From the NCBI GenBank assembly GCA_000499405.2, contig HG738201.1, positions 1-19,417 on the forward strand: a DNA stretch of 19,417 bases, read 5' to 3'. The notes under the pieces were generated by a model. The model made no database searches. It saw only the letters and a program-made list of their open reading frames with translations, and was not told the origin of the DNA. This document shows positions 11,849-19,417 of the stretch, piece after piece (the first letter of the stretch is position 1; each line of letters begins with the position of its first letter). Made by a program: the position numbers and the translations under genes. Source of the stretch: Onchocerca volvulus. Taxonomy: Eukaryota; Nematoda; Chromadorea; Rhabditida; Onchocercidae.

Positions 11849-12870
11849 ACTTGCTTTTTTCTGTTTATATATTGAGAATGGGCAAAAAGTCCATCGAAGC
11901 TTAAACTTTCTGTAGAATCAGCAGATGTTCTGCTGCGTCCTACGCAATCAGCAGATTTTCTGCTACCTTCTGTCCAATCAGTAAATATTCTGCTGTCATC
12001 CAATGACATATCATATGATTGCCGCCGTTCTGGAACTTTTAAAACTTCATATGCTGTAGTTAATTCGACGAATGCATCACTTCGTCGTTTCACTTCTTGA
12101 TTATTTGAGCAATCCTTTCTGTCTGGATGTAACTAAATTTTGATAATTAAGTTAACTAAATTAACTAAAATGTTTTTAATTTCAATTTTCTTCTTTACTT
12201 CGGATTAAGAAAAGGATTATATATAAAATCACGCAAGTCAAATCGTTCTCCTTTTTCATTTCAATCTAACAAAACTTTAGGACATTCAGCAGTTTCTCTG
12301 CTATTATTATTTCCAAAAAAGGATCTTTCCAAAAATTTCAGATCTAAAACTACAGAATCCTTCATTAAAATTTTACTATCGAATTGAAGACGAAAATTTC
12401 TCTAAAATATTATTTCAGAGAATAAATCAATACTTCACACCAGAATAGGAAAAATTTGCTTCTAACAATCAATCCATGCTTATTTTACGAAATTAGATGT
12501 ATACTTACTTCTTTTGACCTTTCATAATAAGCACTTTTAATTTCTGCCTGTGTTGCGTTCTTTGAAACACCTAATATTTCGTAATATGTAGAACTGCAAA
12601 GTAATTTATGATTATTCTATCATTTCAATTACTCAATAGAAATATTTTTAGTTATGCTGGTAATAAATTCAAGAAAAACAAAACTGTTTTTAATTCATTA
12701 TCATCAGAATAATTATTAGGGATTAAATATAATTATTCTTTCTCTCTAAAATGATAAAAAATTGTAAAATGTAAAACATACTTCATCGTATGATAGACCA
12801 ACTGTTGCCTCCATGTACTGAATCCTGACAATATGAACTGTGTGTGTGGTGGTCTGAGGAAAAAAAGCAT
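11459..12870 (-). CDS. dnj-4: DNAJC4-like J-domain membrane protein
   Basis: Probable Hsp70 co-chaperone anchored in a membrane. Exons on the minus strand are 12870-12782, 12593-12509, 12132-11804 and 11594-11459. Intron phases are 2, 0, 2 and the total is 212 residues (human DNAJC4 has 241). The J domain begins STYYEILGVSKNAT (residues 31-44) and has the Hsp70-activating HPD at 60-62. It ends YEVLKVPERRQSYD; the human protein has the same STYYELLGV, SKELHPD and SYD marks. Residues 101-130 are three copies of a ten-residue unit. Residues 153-168 are an Ile/Tyr run from a TA microsatellite. YYGFWQNFG and a hydrophobic segment LVAAVIAVGILIEF (197-210) follow, matching the order in DNAJC4 (a YWSQF motif, then a membrane span). 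The third intron is the least certain: a GTAAGC donor at 11803 was chosen because only it keeps the last exon in the sensible frame. The N-terminus (MLFFLRPPHTQF) could be a short targeting sequence. Confidence 0.8.
11807..11845 (-). repeat. TA dinucleotide microsatellite within the J-domain gene
   Basis: About 19 TA units with a single C interruption near 11816. In the preferred gene model the repeat is coding and gives alternating isoleucine and tyrosine. In the alternative model, with a GTTATT donor at 11850, it lies at the start of intron 3. Confidence 0.9.
11917..12006 (-). repeat. Three 30-base tandem repeats in coding sequence
   Basis: Three adjacent 30-base units (11917-11946, 11947-11976, 11977-12006) share the plus-strand core ATCAG.A.AT.TTCTGCTG/A. 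On the minus strand they encode SLDDSRIFTD, WTEGSRKSAD and CVGRSRTSAD, residues 101-130 of the J-domain protein. The copy nearest the J domain is the most diverged. The repeat sits in the linker between the J domain and the membrane-proximal part. Confidence 0.9.
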
Positions 12871-12890
12871 GAAGGCCTGTAATATTGAAA
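12871..12890 (-). promoter_or_regulatory. Putative spliced-leader acceptor of the J-domain gene
   Basis: Read on the minus strand, TTTCAATATTACAG ends at 12877, six bases before the ATG at 12870. It closely resembles the acceptor before the dynactin gene. A second acceptor (TTTTTTTCCTCAG, ending at 12855) lies just inside the coding frame and could give a shorter product. Confidence 0.45.
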
Positions 12891-13646
12891 AAAATTTAAT
12901 AATTTTTATTTCAACCATTCTGCCTTCGTTTAGAATCTTTTTCTTTTTTAAATAAATATTACTAGTCAAAATCAAAACAATAGAACGATATTAAATAATC
13001 GTTTTAAGTAATTTGTGTTGAATATCAATTATATTAATGGTAAAGTATTAAGAAATAGCTCAAAATAAACATCTAAGTTGAAAGCTACATATTCAACATC
13101 TTTGTTCTAAAAAAGAGAAAAAGAATGAGGAAGACAACAAATCTCTCGGAAAATACAGCAGCAACAGTAATATAAATTATTCATTTATTCAAAATTAAAT
13201 GTTTCTAATCAGCAAGGAATTGCTAGATAAAACTATTTCGCACTTTCATTTTTTCATAGGGAAATGGCAATTTCAAGAGTCAACGTATTCCGCGATCCAT
13301 TTATCTTATAGCATATCTCATAAAAGATTACACGTTTTGAAGAATTATTAATTTTTAACTGTTAAAATCCTTAAATATTAAAGAACCTTTAAATGTTAAC
13401 TTTAAGAGCTTATCCTCCCAATGAATTTCGTCAAGACTCCAACTACAATTTCTGAAAACGACTTTAATCACTACACTCCCCACTAATGCCAGTCTCTATA
13501 ATACTGATGATTTGAAATGTCTCATAACTGTTGCATGCTACAAATTATGAAATCAAGTTCTTAGAAGGTTTCATTCATAAGGACAGAGTAGATTTTCGTA
13601 TACGAAAAAAGAAGCGTGACCACACGTCGTTACACGTATCACCGAT
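12891..13646. other. Divergent intergenic region
   Basis: This stretch of about 750 bases separates the J-domain gene (minus) from the gene that starts at 13647 (plus), so it should hold both promoters. It is AT-rich, and no coding exon or RNA gene was recognised. A TACGAAAA-type stretch and the more GC-rich GCGTGACCACACGTCGTTACACG at about 13614-13636 lie just before the plus-strand start. No known factor site is claimed. Confidence 0.4.
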
Positions 13647-15643
13647 ATGGTGAGGTGAGTTTACGTTTCTTTATATACGATTCTTATTATTTGCTGTTGC
13701 TTCAATAACAACACAAAGCACTATCTGCAAAAATAACTTAAATTTAATCAAAATAGTTAAATTATTTCTCTGAACATTAAATAGAAGCTAATTTATCGTT
13801 AAAATTATTGATTACTTCGAAATGTTTGATCAAATTCTACATATTTATCCTAAAGTTTTAATTTCACACCTACTTTTTTTATATGTAATTAGTATTTAAA
13901 TGAATTTTTTTTTTCAAATTATTCCAAGTTATTGTACATTTTGCAAATTTTTTCAATGAAATTCAACTCTTGTTACAAATTAAGATAAGCTAATGTAAAG
14001 CTTTTGAATTTTCTCGTCGAAAAAATAAAAAGAAAAGAAAAAATTATTCCGTTGATTTTTGATCTTTTAAATTCTATAACTGTTATTCTATTTTTCAAAT
14101 TTGCCAGGAATTTTCACTTCTTTTTTTTTGTTTAATTAATTCATTTTACTTTATTGATAATGCTTGATAAGATAGGTGGCAAATTTCAGATTTAACATTT
14201 CGTAGTAATAAGCAATGAAGAATTGAGAATAATTCTGATTAATAAAAAAAAATGATGAATGATGCAATCGTAGCAAAAAAATTCCATGTTATGCAAATAT
14301 TTGGACCATTTGCATTCAATGTATTCGTAGCTTTTTGTCGTCATTGAGATCATATAAATTCACTTTTCCTTGTCGGAAAGGCCGAAATTAATTATATTAG
14401 TTTATAATGTAAAAAAAAAAAAAAAAATTTCGAATATCGGCAATTTGTGATTTTATTTAAATTTTCTAGCGCCTAATAACAATTACGCATGTTTGGTAAA
14501 TAATTTAACATGAACAATGTATTAACTGGTTTCAACATTACGCGCACCTCTAGTGTCATGATGTAAATAGTTACTGATAAGGTTTGTTTATTTTATCAGA
14601 TTAACAAAAATAGTCTCATACAAGCGATCAATCATATTTCATAACTATTGATTAACAGTCAACAATTTTTCTTCTTGCTCCATTATTAAAAAAAGAAAAC
14701 AACTCTTTTCCATCAATGTTCATTGACAAAATTTTCTTAATCATACTCTTACTTCCCATGTATAATTTTTATTTTTATTCCTTTATTGTCGCTATAATAA
14801 TTGTAAATTTATTATTTGCGAAGTTTATAATTAACACCAGATAAAGTTTTTGTTATTAAACCTCTTCTGCAGTCGTCCATACTTTCTCAAATAATTACAT
14901 CAAAGCTCTCCCAAACAATCTTCTTAAAATATCGTCCAAAAAGGATTCAAACAATTTCCAATATCCAGTGCTTACATTTGTTTAATAAGAATTATTCATA
15001 ATCACAATGAAATGCTCATGTGGATGTTTGGAAAAGTTTGATTTAATTATTGATTTGAGAAAGCGGTTTTGAAAAACTCAGGTTGTATTAAAAAATCTGA
15101 ATTTGGGACATAACTGTGATCAGGTTGACGAGCTTTTATCAAATCAGTACTTGAGATAACTCATATTCAATGACAAAGATTTTGATGCCACATATTTGAA
15201 ATAAATTCACACACTTTCATCACGACAACCTGCAACTGTCTAAAATTTCGGATATCAATCATACTTCCATAATCATTGCCCTTTTCAGGGCTTCCAAAAA
15301 ATGCTTGTACAATCATGAATACTCTCCTGCACGGAAATCTTTAGTAAAAGGCGAAAGATTTTCTCGGTCAAATGCAGGAGAGCAAGACAAACGTACTTCT
15401 CTCTCGACCTCTGATATAGATAAGCATGCAAGAAATATGCAGTGGTTCAATGAATTTTATAGAGACGAGCAGAGAAAAGTGCTCTCAGTGGCGATACGAT
15501 CGAATAGGATTGAGTTGTTCAATTTCACATCGATCCTTGACTCAATATTCTTTCCACTGATTGTAACTCAAAAAGACATTTGTAAATGGACATTGGCTAC
15601 AGTGTCACCGTGTCAATTAAGGTCAATGTTTGACATTTCATAA
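13647..15643 (+). CDS. Unrecognised gene with an 8-base first coding exon
   Basis: The long exon 15289-15643 opens after a good TTTTCAG acceptor and runs to TAA at 15641-15643. It needs one base to complete its first codon. The upstream ATGGTGAG at 13647-13654 ends at a strong GTGAGT donor and leaves exactly two bases, so the join reads MVRASKKCLYNHEYSPARKS. The product would be about 120 residues. It has a basic, serine-rich N-terminal half (residues up to about 50). It then has HARNMQWFNEFYRDEQRKVL, a helical-looking WF..F..DEQRK.L pattern, and a hydrophobic FTSILDSIFFPLI stretch. I do not recognise the family. The pattern loosely recalls helical segments in several scaffold and F-box proteins, but not enough to name it. 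Extra exons inside the 1.6-kb intron, or an internal donor before the TAA, are possible. Codon use is host-like and there is no sign of decay. Confidence 0.45.
13655..15288 (+). other. Presumed first intron of the unrecognised gene
   Basis: AT-rich DNA from the GTGAGT donor to the TTTTCAG acceptor, much longer than the other introns in this window. It contains a poly-A run near 14411-14427 and no convincing exon or RNA gene. Its length leaves room for a missed small exon. Confidence 0.35.
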
Positions 15644-15947
15644 ATTATTTTTCGTTTAAGCTTTTTTGAAATTCTCATTATCAAACTGACCTTTCTCGTT
15701 GACCTTTGACATCTGTTAGTTAATTAGCACTTCTTACGCTGACCCAATGGCATGTCTTTCTTCTTCTCTCTCTCTCTCTTTGACTATTCGGCCATTGCAG
15801 TTCTCTTCACAGAACTTCAACAGCTGCATGTTATGCGTTGAAAGAGAGAGAGAGAGTATTCTCTATACATGTAATAAAAGAAGTTGTAAAACCCATCCAA
15901 AGTTTACTGCTCTGTATGATAATAGACAGCAGTGCTCATCGAGCAGT
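15644..15947. other. Upstream region of the U2 gene
   Basis: This stretch must contain the U2 promoter with its proximal sequence element, which I could not assign to particular bases. A CT run (15767-15778) and a GA run (15843-15856) form an inverted repeat here and are listed separately. The open frame over 15747-15971 runs through the repeats into the snRNA and is not a gene. Confidence 0.5.
15767..15856. repeat. Inverted CT/GA repeat upstream of U2
   Basis: A (CT)n tract followed by TTTGA at 15767-15782 is matched by TTGAAA followed by a (GA)n tract at 15838-15856. The arms can pair over about 15 bases around a loop of roughly 60 bases. It lies about 90-180 bases before the U2 start. GAGA-type tracts are common in open promoters of animals; a role here is only an inference. 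Confidence 0.65.
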
Positions 15948-16135
15948 ATCGCTTCTCGGCCTATTGGCTAAGATCAAAGTGTAGTATCTGTTCTTATCAG
16001 CTTAATCTCTGATATGTGATCTATCGATCACTTCGAGATTATCCTATTTTTGAGACCTTGGTGGGTTTGCAGGGGCTTGCTCCTCACCTACCGCGGGTCG
16101 ACCCGGTATTGCACCTACTTCCGGGAACGGCCCAT
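15948..16135 (+). ncRNA. U2 spliceosomal snRNA
   Basis: U2 snRNA of the major spliceosome, which pairs with the intron branch site. The 5' end ATCGCTTCTCGGCC is the conserved U2 start. The branch-pairing GTAGTA lies in AAAGTGTAGTATCTGTTC (about 15976-15993). Stem-loop IIa is formed by TCAGCTTAATCTCTGA. Stem-loop IIb is the perfect hairpin GTGATC-TATC-GATCAC. The Sm site is ATTTTTG at 16046-16052. The 3' stem ends in CCGGGAACGGCCC at about 16121-16133. The length of about 188 bases matches other animal U2 genes. No helix appears broken, so it is probably functional. The CAAAGTGTAG spelling, with an extra A, is as in Caenorhabditis and supports a nematode source. The 3' end is approximate. Confidence 0.96.
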
Positions 16136-16552
16136 CATCCTTCGGGATGAAAAATAAATTGCGATCATTAAACGGTGGACTCTCGCCTTCCTCTCTAGCA
16201 AATGCTTTGTGAGAAATATTCCCACTTTTTTGATATAAGATGATTGTTAATTAACCAGTCAGGTTTTATTGGTCCAATAGTACTTGACCTTCAGAGCAGT
16301 ATTTTTCGTAAGCTACCTATAGATTGCTGGGAATTGTTTTAATCCTTTTGGAAGATATTTTAAGGAGATTGTTTGAGAAAGCTTGATGTAATTGTTTGAA
16401 AAAATGTAGGGCGACTGCGGAAAAGATTAATAACAAACACTTTATTTGATACAGCGCGAGACAATGTAAACAAGAAGCACAAATTGCCAATATTTGAATT
16501 TCCTTAACAATATAAGCTAATATAATTTCCTTGACAACATAAACTAATATAA
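16136..16552. other. Spacer after U2
   Basis: Contains the U2 3' flank, where a 3' processing signal is expected but was not identified, and then AT-rich DNA. A minus-strand frame from 16610 to 16317 is open for 97 codons and includes a duplicated segment (see 16497-16550). It has no recognised family and may be a frameshifted tail of the decayed membrane-protein frame next to it. Confidence 0.4.
16497..16550. repeat. 27-base tandem duplication
   Basis: Two adjacent 27-base units (16497-16523 and 16524-16550) differ at four positions. Both begin AATTTCCTT and end CTAATAT. On the minus strand they read ILVYVVKEI and ILAYIVKEI in the open frame 16610-16317. Confidence 0.85.
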
Positions 16553-16948
16553 CTAATTTCGGTTTTCCGACACTCCAGACCGAAGAGAAATCTTTCCCTC
16601 CTCTCCGCATATATATATCTTTAGAGAGAAGGAGAAATTGAGATTCATAACGAAAAGTGCTTGTTTAGTAATCTTTTCTGAATTTGTTTTGTCTATTAAA
16701 GGGGCTTGCAATAAATTCATAGGAATGGCAACAATTTCTCTTCGATAGGGGTTTTCAAAACAATACGGACAAAATAGAGATTTGATAAGATCGAGCTTCA
16801 ACTTGATGGCGATCAACACAATCGATATTGCTACAATAGTTGTACCAAGAATAATAAATCTCCAGTGTTTGGTAATTTCTGAAAGTTCCTTTTCAATGAA
16901 TTCTATAGCCTTACCAATTTCATTTTCTAGTTGTTTTGCGAGTCTCTT
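16553..16948 (-). pseudogene. Relic of a membrane protein (coiled coil plus transmembrane span)
   Basis: An open frame of about 131 codons, stopped upstream by TGA at 16951-16949. The same frame continues beyond that stop as DTLWQQIGQH, so the gene was once longer. A charged, amphipathic segment (RLAKQLENEIGKAIEFIEKE) is followed by TKHW and a strong membrane span (FIILGTTIVAISIVLIAIKL). A basic stretch and a short tail with FCPYCFENPYRRE come next. The order of coiled coil, membrane span and short cytoplasmic tail is that of a type I membrane protein C-terminus. It could be an envelope-like gene of an LTR element or endogenous virus, or a piece of a host gene. No LTR, polymerase or other virus-like part was seen, so the assignment is open. 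It abuts the broken end of the minus-strand Helitron. No ATG at a sensible start and the in-frame stop argue for decay. Confidence 0.5.
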
Positions 16949-16999
16949 TCAGTGCTGGCCAATTTGTTGCCAAAGAGTGTCTGATCCTTGCTGATGGTT

Positions 17000-19417
17000 A
17001 CTTCGCAATATGAGAATTGGTATGCCAATTTTCAATTGCAGTACGTACGATGGCATCCCTGGCAGATCGGATGAATTCAAAATATTCTGTTGAATAATTA
17101 ACCGCTTCATCTGCCTCCATAACAGTATCGACGGACTTTATGTTACTCTTCCGCTTTGAATGTCAGACTAAATAATAATGTGAAGTTCACCGGATGTGTT
17201 TATTCTTGGGGGCAAGAATAGTTCGTTCACTCAGCTAATCGTGATTCTTACAATTGGTTTGAATATTGGGAAATACTTTTTCATTCAACCCTTCTCTTGA
17301 TGTTACAAAATTGTAAGAGTTATGAGGCAATGAAATTCGTCATGAGGTCAGATCAACCGCCACCTTTCCTTTCCCAATTTCCACCAATTGATGTGAGAAT
17401 ATCCCAGCTGATCGATCGTTTTGCAGCTGGACACCCTATTTGTAGTTAATTCTAACGTCTTTACTTATCACCACAAAGTAGTATTTCAAGCAAGTATTTA
17501 TTTCGTTCGTTGGTGTCGACCGAGGAATTGCAAATAATATTTGCCTGAAATTTCTTCCAAGCAATACTAATGCGTTTCCAAATGATCTGGTATTTCCACG
17601 CAAATCTTACAATGATCGATCAAGAGCCTCGACCGATTTTTTGTGCACCATTGTACATTCATCCCAAACAATAAATTTACATTTTTGCAATATTTTCCCC
17701 TTGCTGGATGCTTTGGAAATATTGCATCGGGGAGTTTCAATGGCATACTCCATGGCAATTTCAAAGCAGAATGAGCAATTCTTCCACCTGGTAGTAATGT
17801 TGTAGCTATTCCGGACGATGCAAGAGCCAAAGCTATGTCATTTTGAGATCGAATTGCTGCCAAAATCAATCTAATCAGAAACATTTTATAAGATCTGCCT
17901 GGTGCATCAAAAAAGAAGATTTCTTCAACTCCCTTATTGATAGTTTGCATTTTTTAATCGTAAATGCCCTTTTGCTCAAGCGTTAGCTTAGGAATATTTG
18001 ATTGCACATCTGACAAAAGATCAAATTATAATTTTGTTCGCGATGCAATTCTACATCGGACGAAGCAGCAGCAGATCGATTCGGTGATGGCGATCCAACT
18101 GATCGGGAACTTTGTTCGCGATTTGTAAGCAAAAGTGTTCAATCATTATCAACGCTTCGTTGTAGATTTCTGCTATGAAATTCATTTCATATTTGAATTT
18201 TCGCTGCGTATTCAATGGAGAATATCTTCAGCATATGCGATTTATATTTCTCTCATAACTCTGCTGGAGATGAAGGAGAACAGACGTTCAATATGATTCC
18301 AAATAATGTACGAATTTGATTTGAATGTAACACGTTGCATTCGTCATTAATGCATACATTCCAATGTCCACCGTTCTCCAATAAATTCAAAGCTTGACAC
18401 GCATTGCGGGAAGTAGCATAACGTCGTTGACAAACTTTTTATTGCTGAAGGAGGTTGGACCGGGCACATTTACTAACAACATACAAAGGAAGAAGCGTTT
18501 GTCTTGATTAGGATGCACGGTGTACAATCTGCCTGCCGTAGTTTGTTTGAATATGCCAGGTTGTCCATAAACTGGTTCTTCTGCCTTGAGTCGTTCAAAT
18601 TATTTTCTATTCGCCTTCTATGTATAATACGTGTGTAATACTTCCGAATATAACAGTAATTTCGCAAATGCATCAGTTTGACGTAATGTGAAAAAATCCG
18701 ATGGATTCGGGGCTATTTGTTGCATATTTGCAACTGTGAAATAAACACGTTGTCCATTTTCTAGATGTACTGCTAAATGAAGAACAGCTGGACTTCGTTC
18801 ATGTAAGGAAAATGAAAGAATTCGCCGTACAAGTTCATTGCTATTTACGTATCTTCCAGTCTAATACTGCGCTAATTCATCGATATGTTATATCGCATTC
18901 CTATCACTTCTTTCTGGATGCACGTCAAAAACTGCCATGTCGCTCCCTTTATCCTCGTACTTACAAATATTTGATTGATTTAATGGAGTTACAGTATTCC
19001 ACATTTATAAGCACTTTGTATGGTTTTAATAGCAAAGGCGAATATGGAATAACTCACCGGTTATCTACTTCGATGTCACCATTCCATGTCACCATTGCTT
19101 CGATGTCACCATTGCGTGGTTGCTAATTTACCGCCATCTTTTGCTGATCTTCTGTGTAAAGGATTCCATCATTTCTTGTAACTGTATTGGATATTAATGC
19201 TCGGGGATATCGCATACAGCATTTTCTGTCTATCATGCATGGTGGGTTTGGATTCAGTTTACCGCAAGTTCCATGTATCGTATTTTTTGTCATAACGTTG
19301 CGATTTCTGCGCCGAACGACGCCATTTGGAAATACAGGTTGTATTTCTTGACGCTTTGATTCGTTGGTATATCCGTCCAGCAAAGTTTTTAATGGCTCTA
19401 ACGGTTCTTCAAGTTGA
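17000..19417 (-). mobile_element. Decayed Helitron Rep/helicase pseudogene, minus-strand copy
   Basis: This is a longer relic of the same Helitron family, entering from the right edge and reading leftwards. Pieces in order begin with KNTIHGTCGKLNPNPPC (about 19250-19300) and RYPRALISNTVTRNDG of the Helitron-like N-terminal region. Then come DIEVDNR, PYSPLLLK and INVEYCNSIKSIKYL (about 19080-18950), and HLAVHLENGQRVYF (about 18740-18790). Further on are SPNRSAAASSDVEL (about 18050-18090) and, from 17950, MQTINKGVEEIFFFDAPG followed by LILAAIRSQNDIALALASSG. KFIVWDECTMVHKKS (about 17630-17680) keeps the Walker B-like site. The Walker A site at about 17908-17880 is destroyed: the GGTGKT expected of the family reads GRSYKM. 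VDTVMEADEAVNYSTE (about 17090-17140) and KIGIPILILRSN come last. The helicase C-terminus is absent, replaced at about 17000 by unrelated sequence. Stops and frameshifts occur throughout, so no active protein is made. Confidence 0.88.
19073..19113. repeat. Triplicated 11-base core inside the Helitron relic
   Basis: ATGTCACCATT occurs at 19073-19083, 19086-19096 and 19103-19113. On the minus strand it falls just before DIEVDNR of the transposon protein and repeats the NGDIE codons, so it is a local expansion after insertion. It helps date the decay but has no evident function. Confidence 0.75.

Noticed and set aside
15747..15971. Plus-strand 74-codon frame across the CT/GA tracts
   Set aside because: It is made of serine and arginine/glutamate runs from the microsatellites and extends into the U2 gene.
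18812..19126. Plus-strand open frame of 104 codons
   Set aside because: It is antisense to the minus-strand Helitron (DIEVDNR, PYSPLLLK, IKSIKYL read on the minus strand), and it resembles the antisense frame at 5993-6373 because both mirror the same transposon segment.
1..19417. CRISPR arrays, bacterial operons, phage or plasmid features
   Set aside because: No regularly spaced repeats were seen; the split genes, snRNA and Helitrons show this is eukaryotic nuclear DNA.

Overview
The window looks like nuclear DNA from a nematode, probably a parasitic spirurine or filarial-type worm; the species cannot be fixed from sequence alone. It is strongly AT-rich. Genes are split by short GT-AG introns, mostly about 70-380 bases. 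Some start codons sit a few bases after a TTTCAATAT..CAG acceptor, as expected for spliced-leader trans-splicing. It also carries a chemoreceptor of the nematode-specific Srx class. Gene models were assembled by eye from splice sites, reading phase and recognised protein families. No search was run.

Left part (1-3056, minus strand): two tandem Srx-like seven-transmembrane receptor genes. The right-hand one (3056-1075) is complete, with seven exons and 297 codons. The left-hand one (from 401) shows only exon 1 and the start of exon 2 before the window edge. Between 3057 and about 8780 the DNA is mostly AT-rich spacer, interrupted by a decayed Helitron (about 6190-7670, plus strand).

Centre (8780-15643): three ordinary cellular genes. 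On the minus strand are a dynactin p24 subunit gene (dnc-3/DCTN3-like, 10115-8780) and, upstream of it, a DNAJC4-like J-domain gene (12870-11459). The J-domain gene carries a triplicated 30-base repeat and, in the best splice model, a TA microsatellite inside the coding sequence. Diverging from it on the plus strand is an unrecognised gene whose first coding exon appears to be only 8 bases (13647-13654), joined to a long exon at 15289-15643.

Right part (15644-19417): an intact U2 snRNA gene (15948 to about 16135), a decayed membrane-protein reading frame (16948-16553, minus), and a second, longer decayed Helitron on the minus strand from the right edge to about 17000. The two Helitrons belong to the same family and point towards each other, bracketing the gene block. 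Both are full of stops and frameshifts. The chemoreceptors, J-domain protein, dynactin subunit and U2 have no obvious functional link. The window reads as an ordinary host gene neighbourhood with a small receptor cluster and old transposon insertions.
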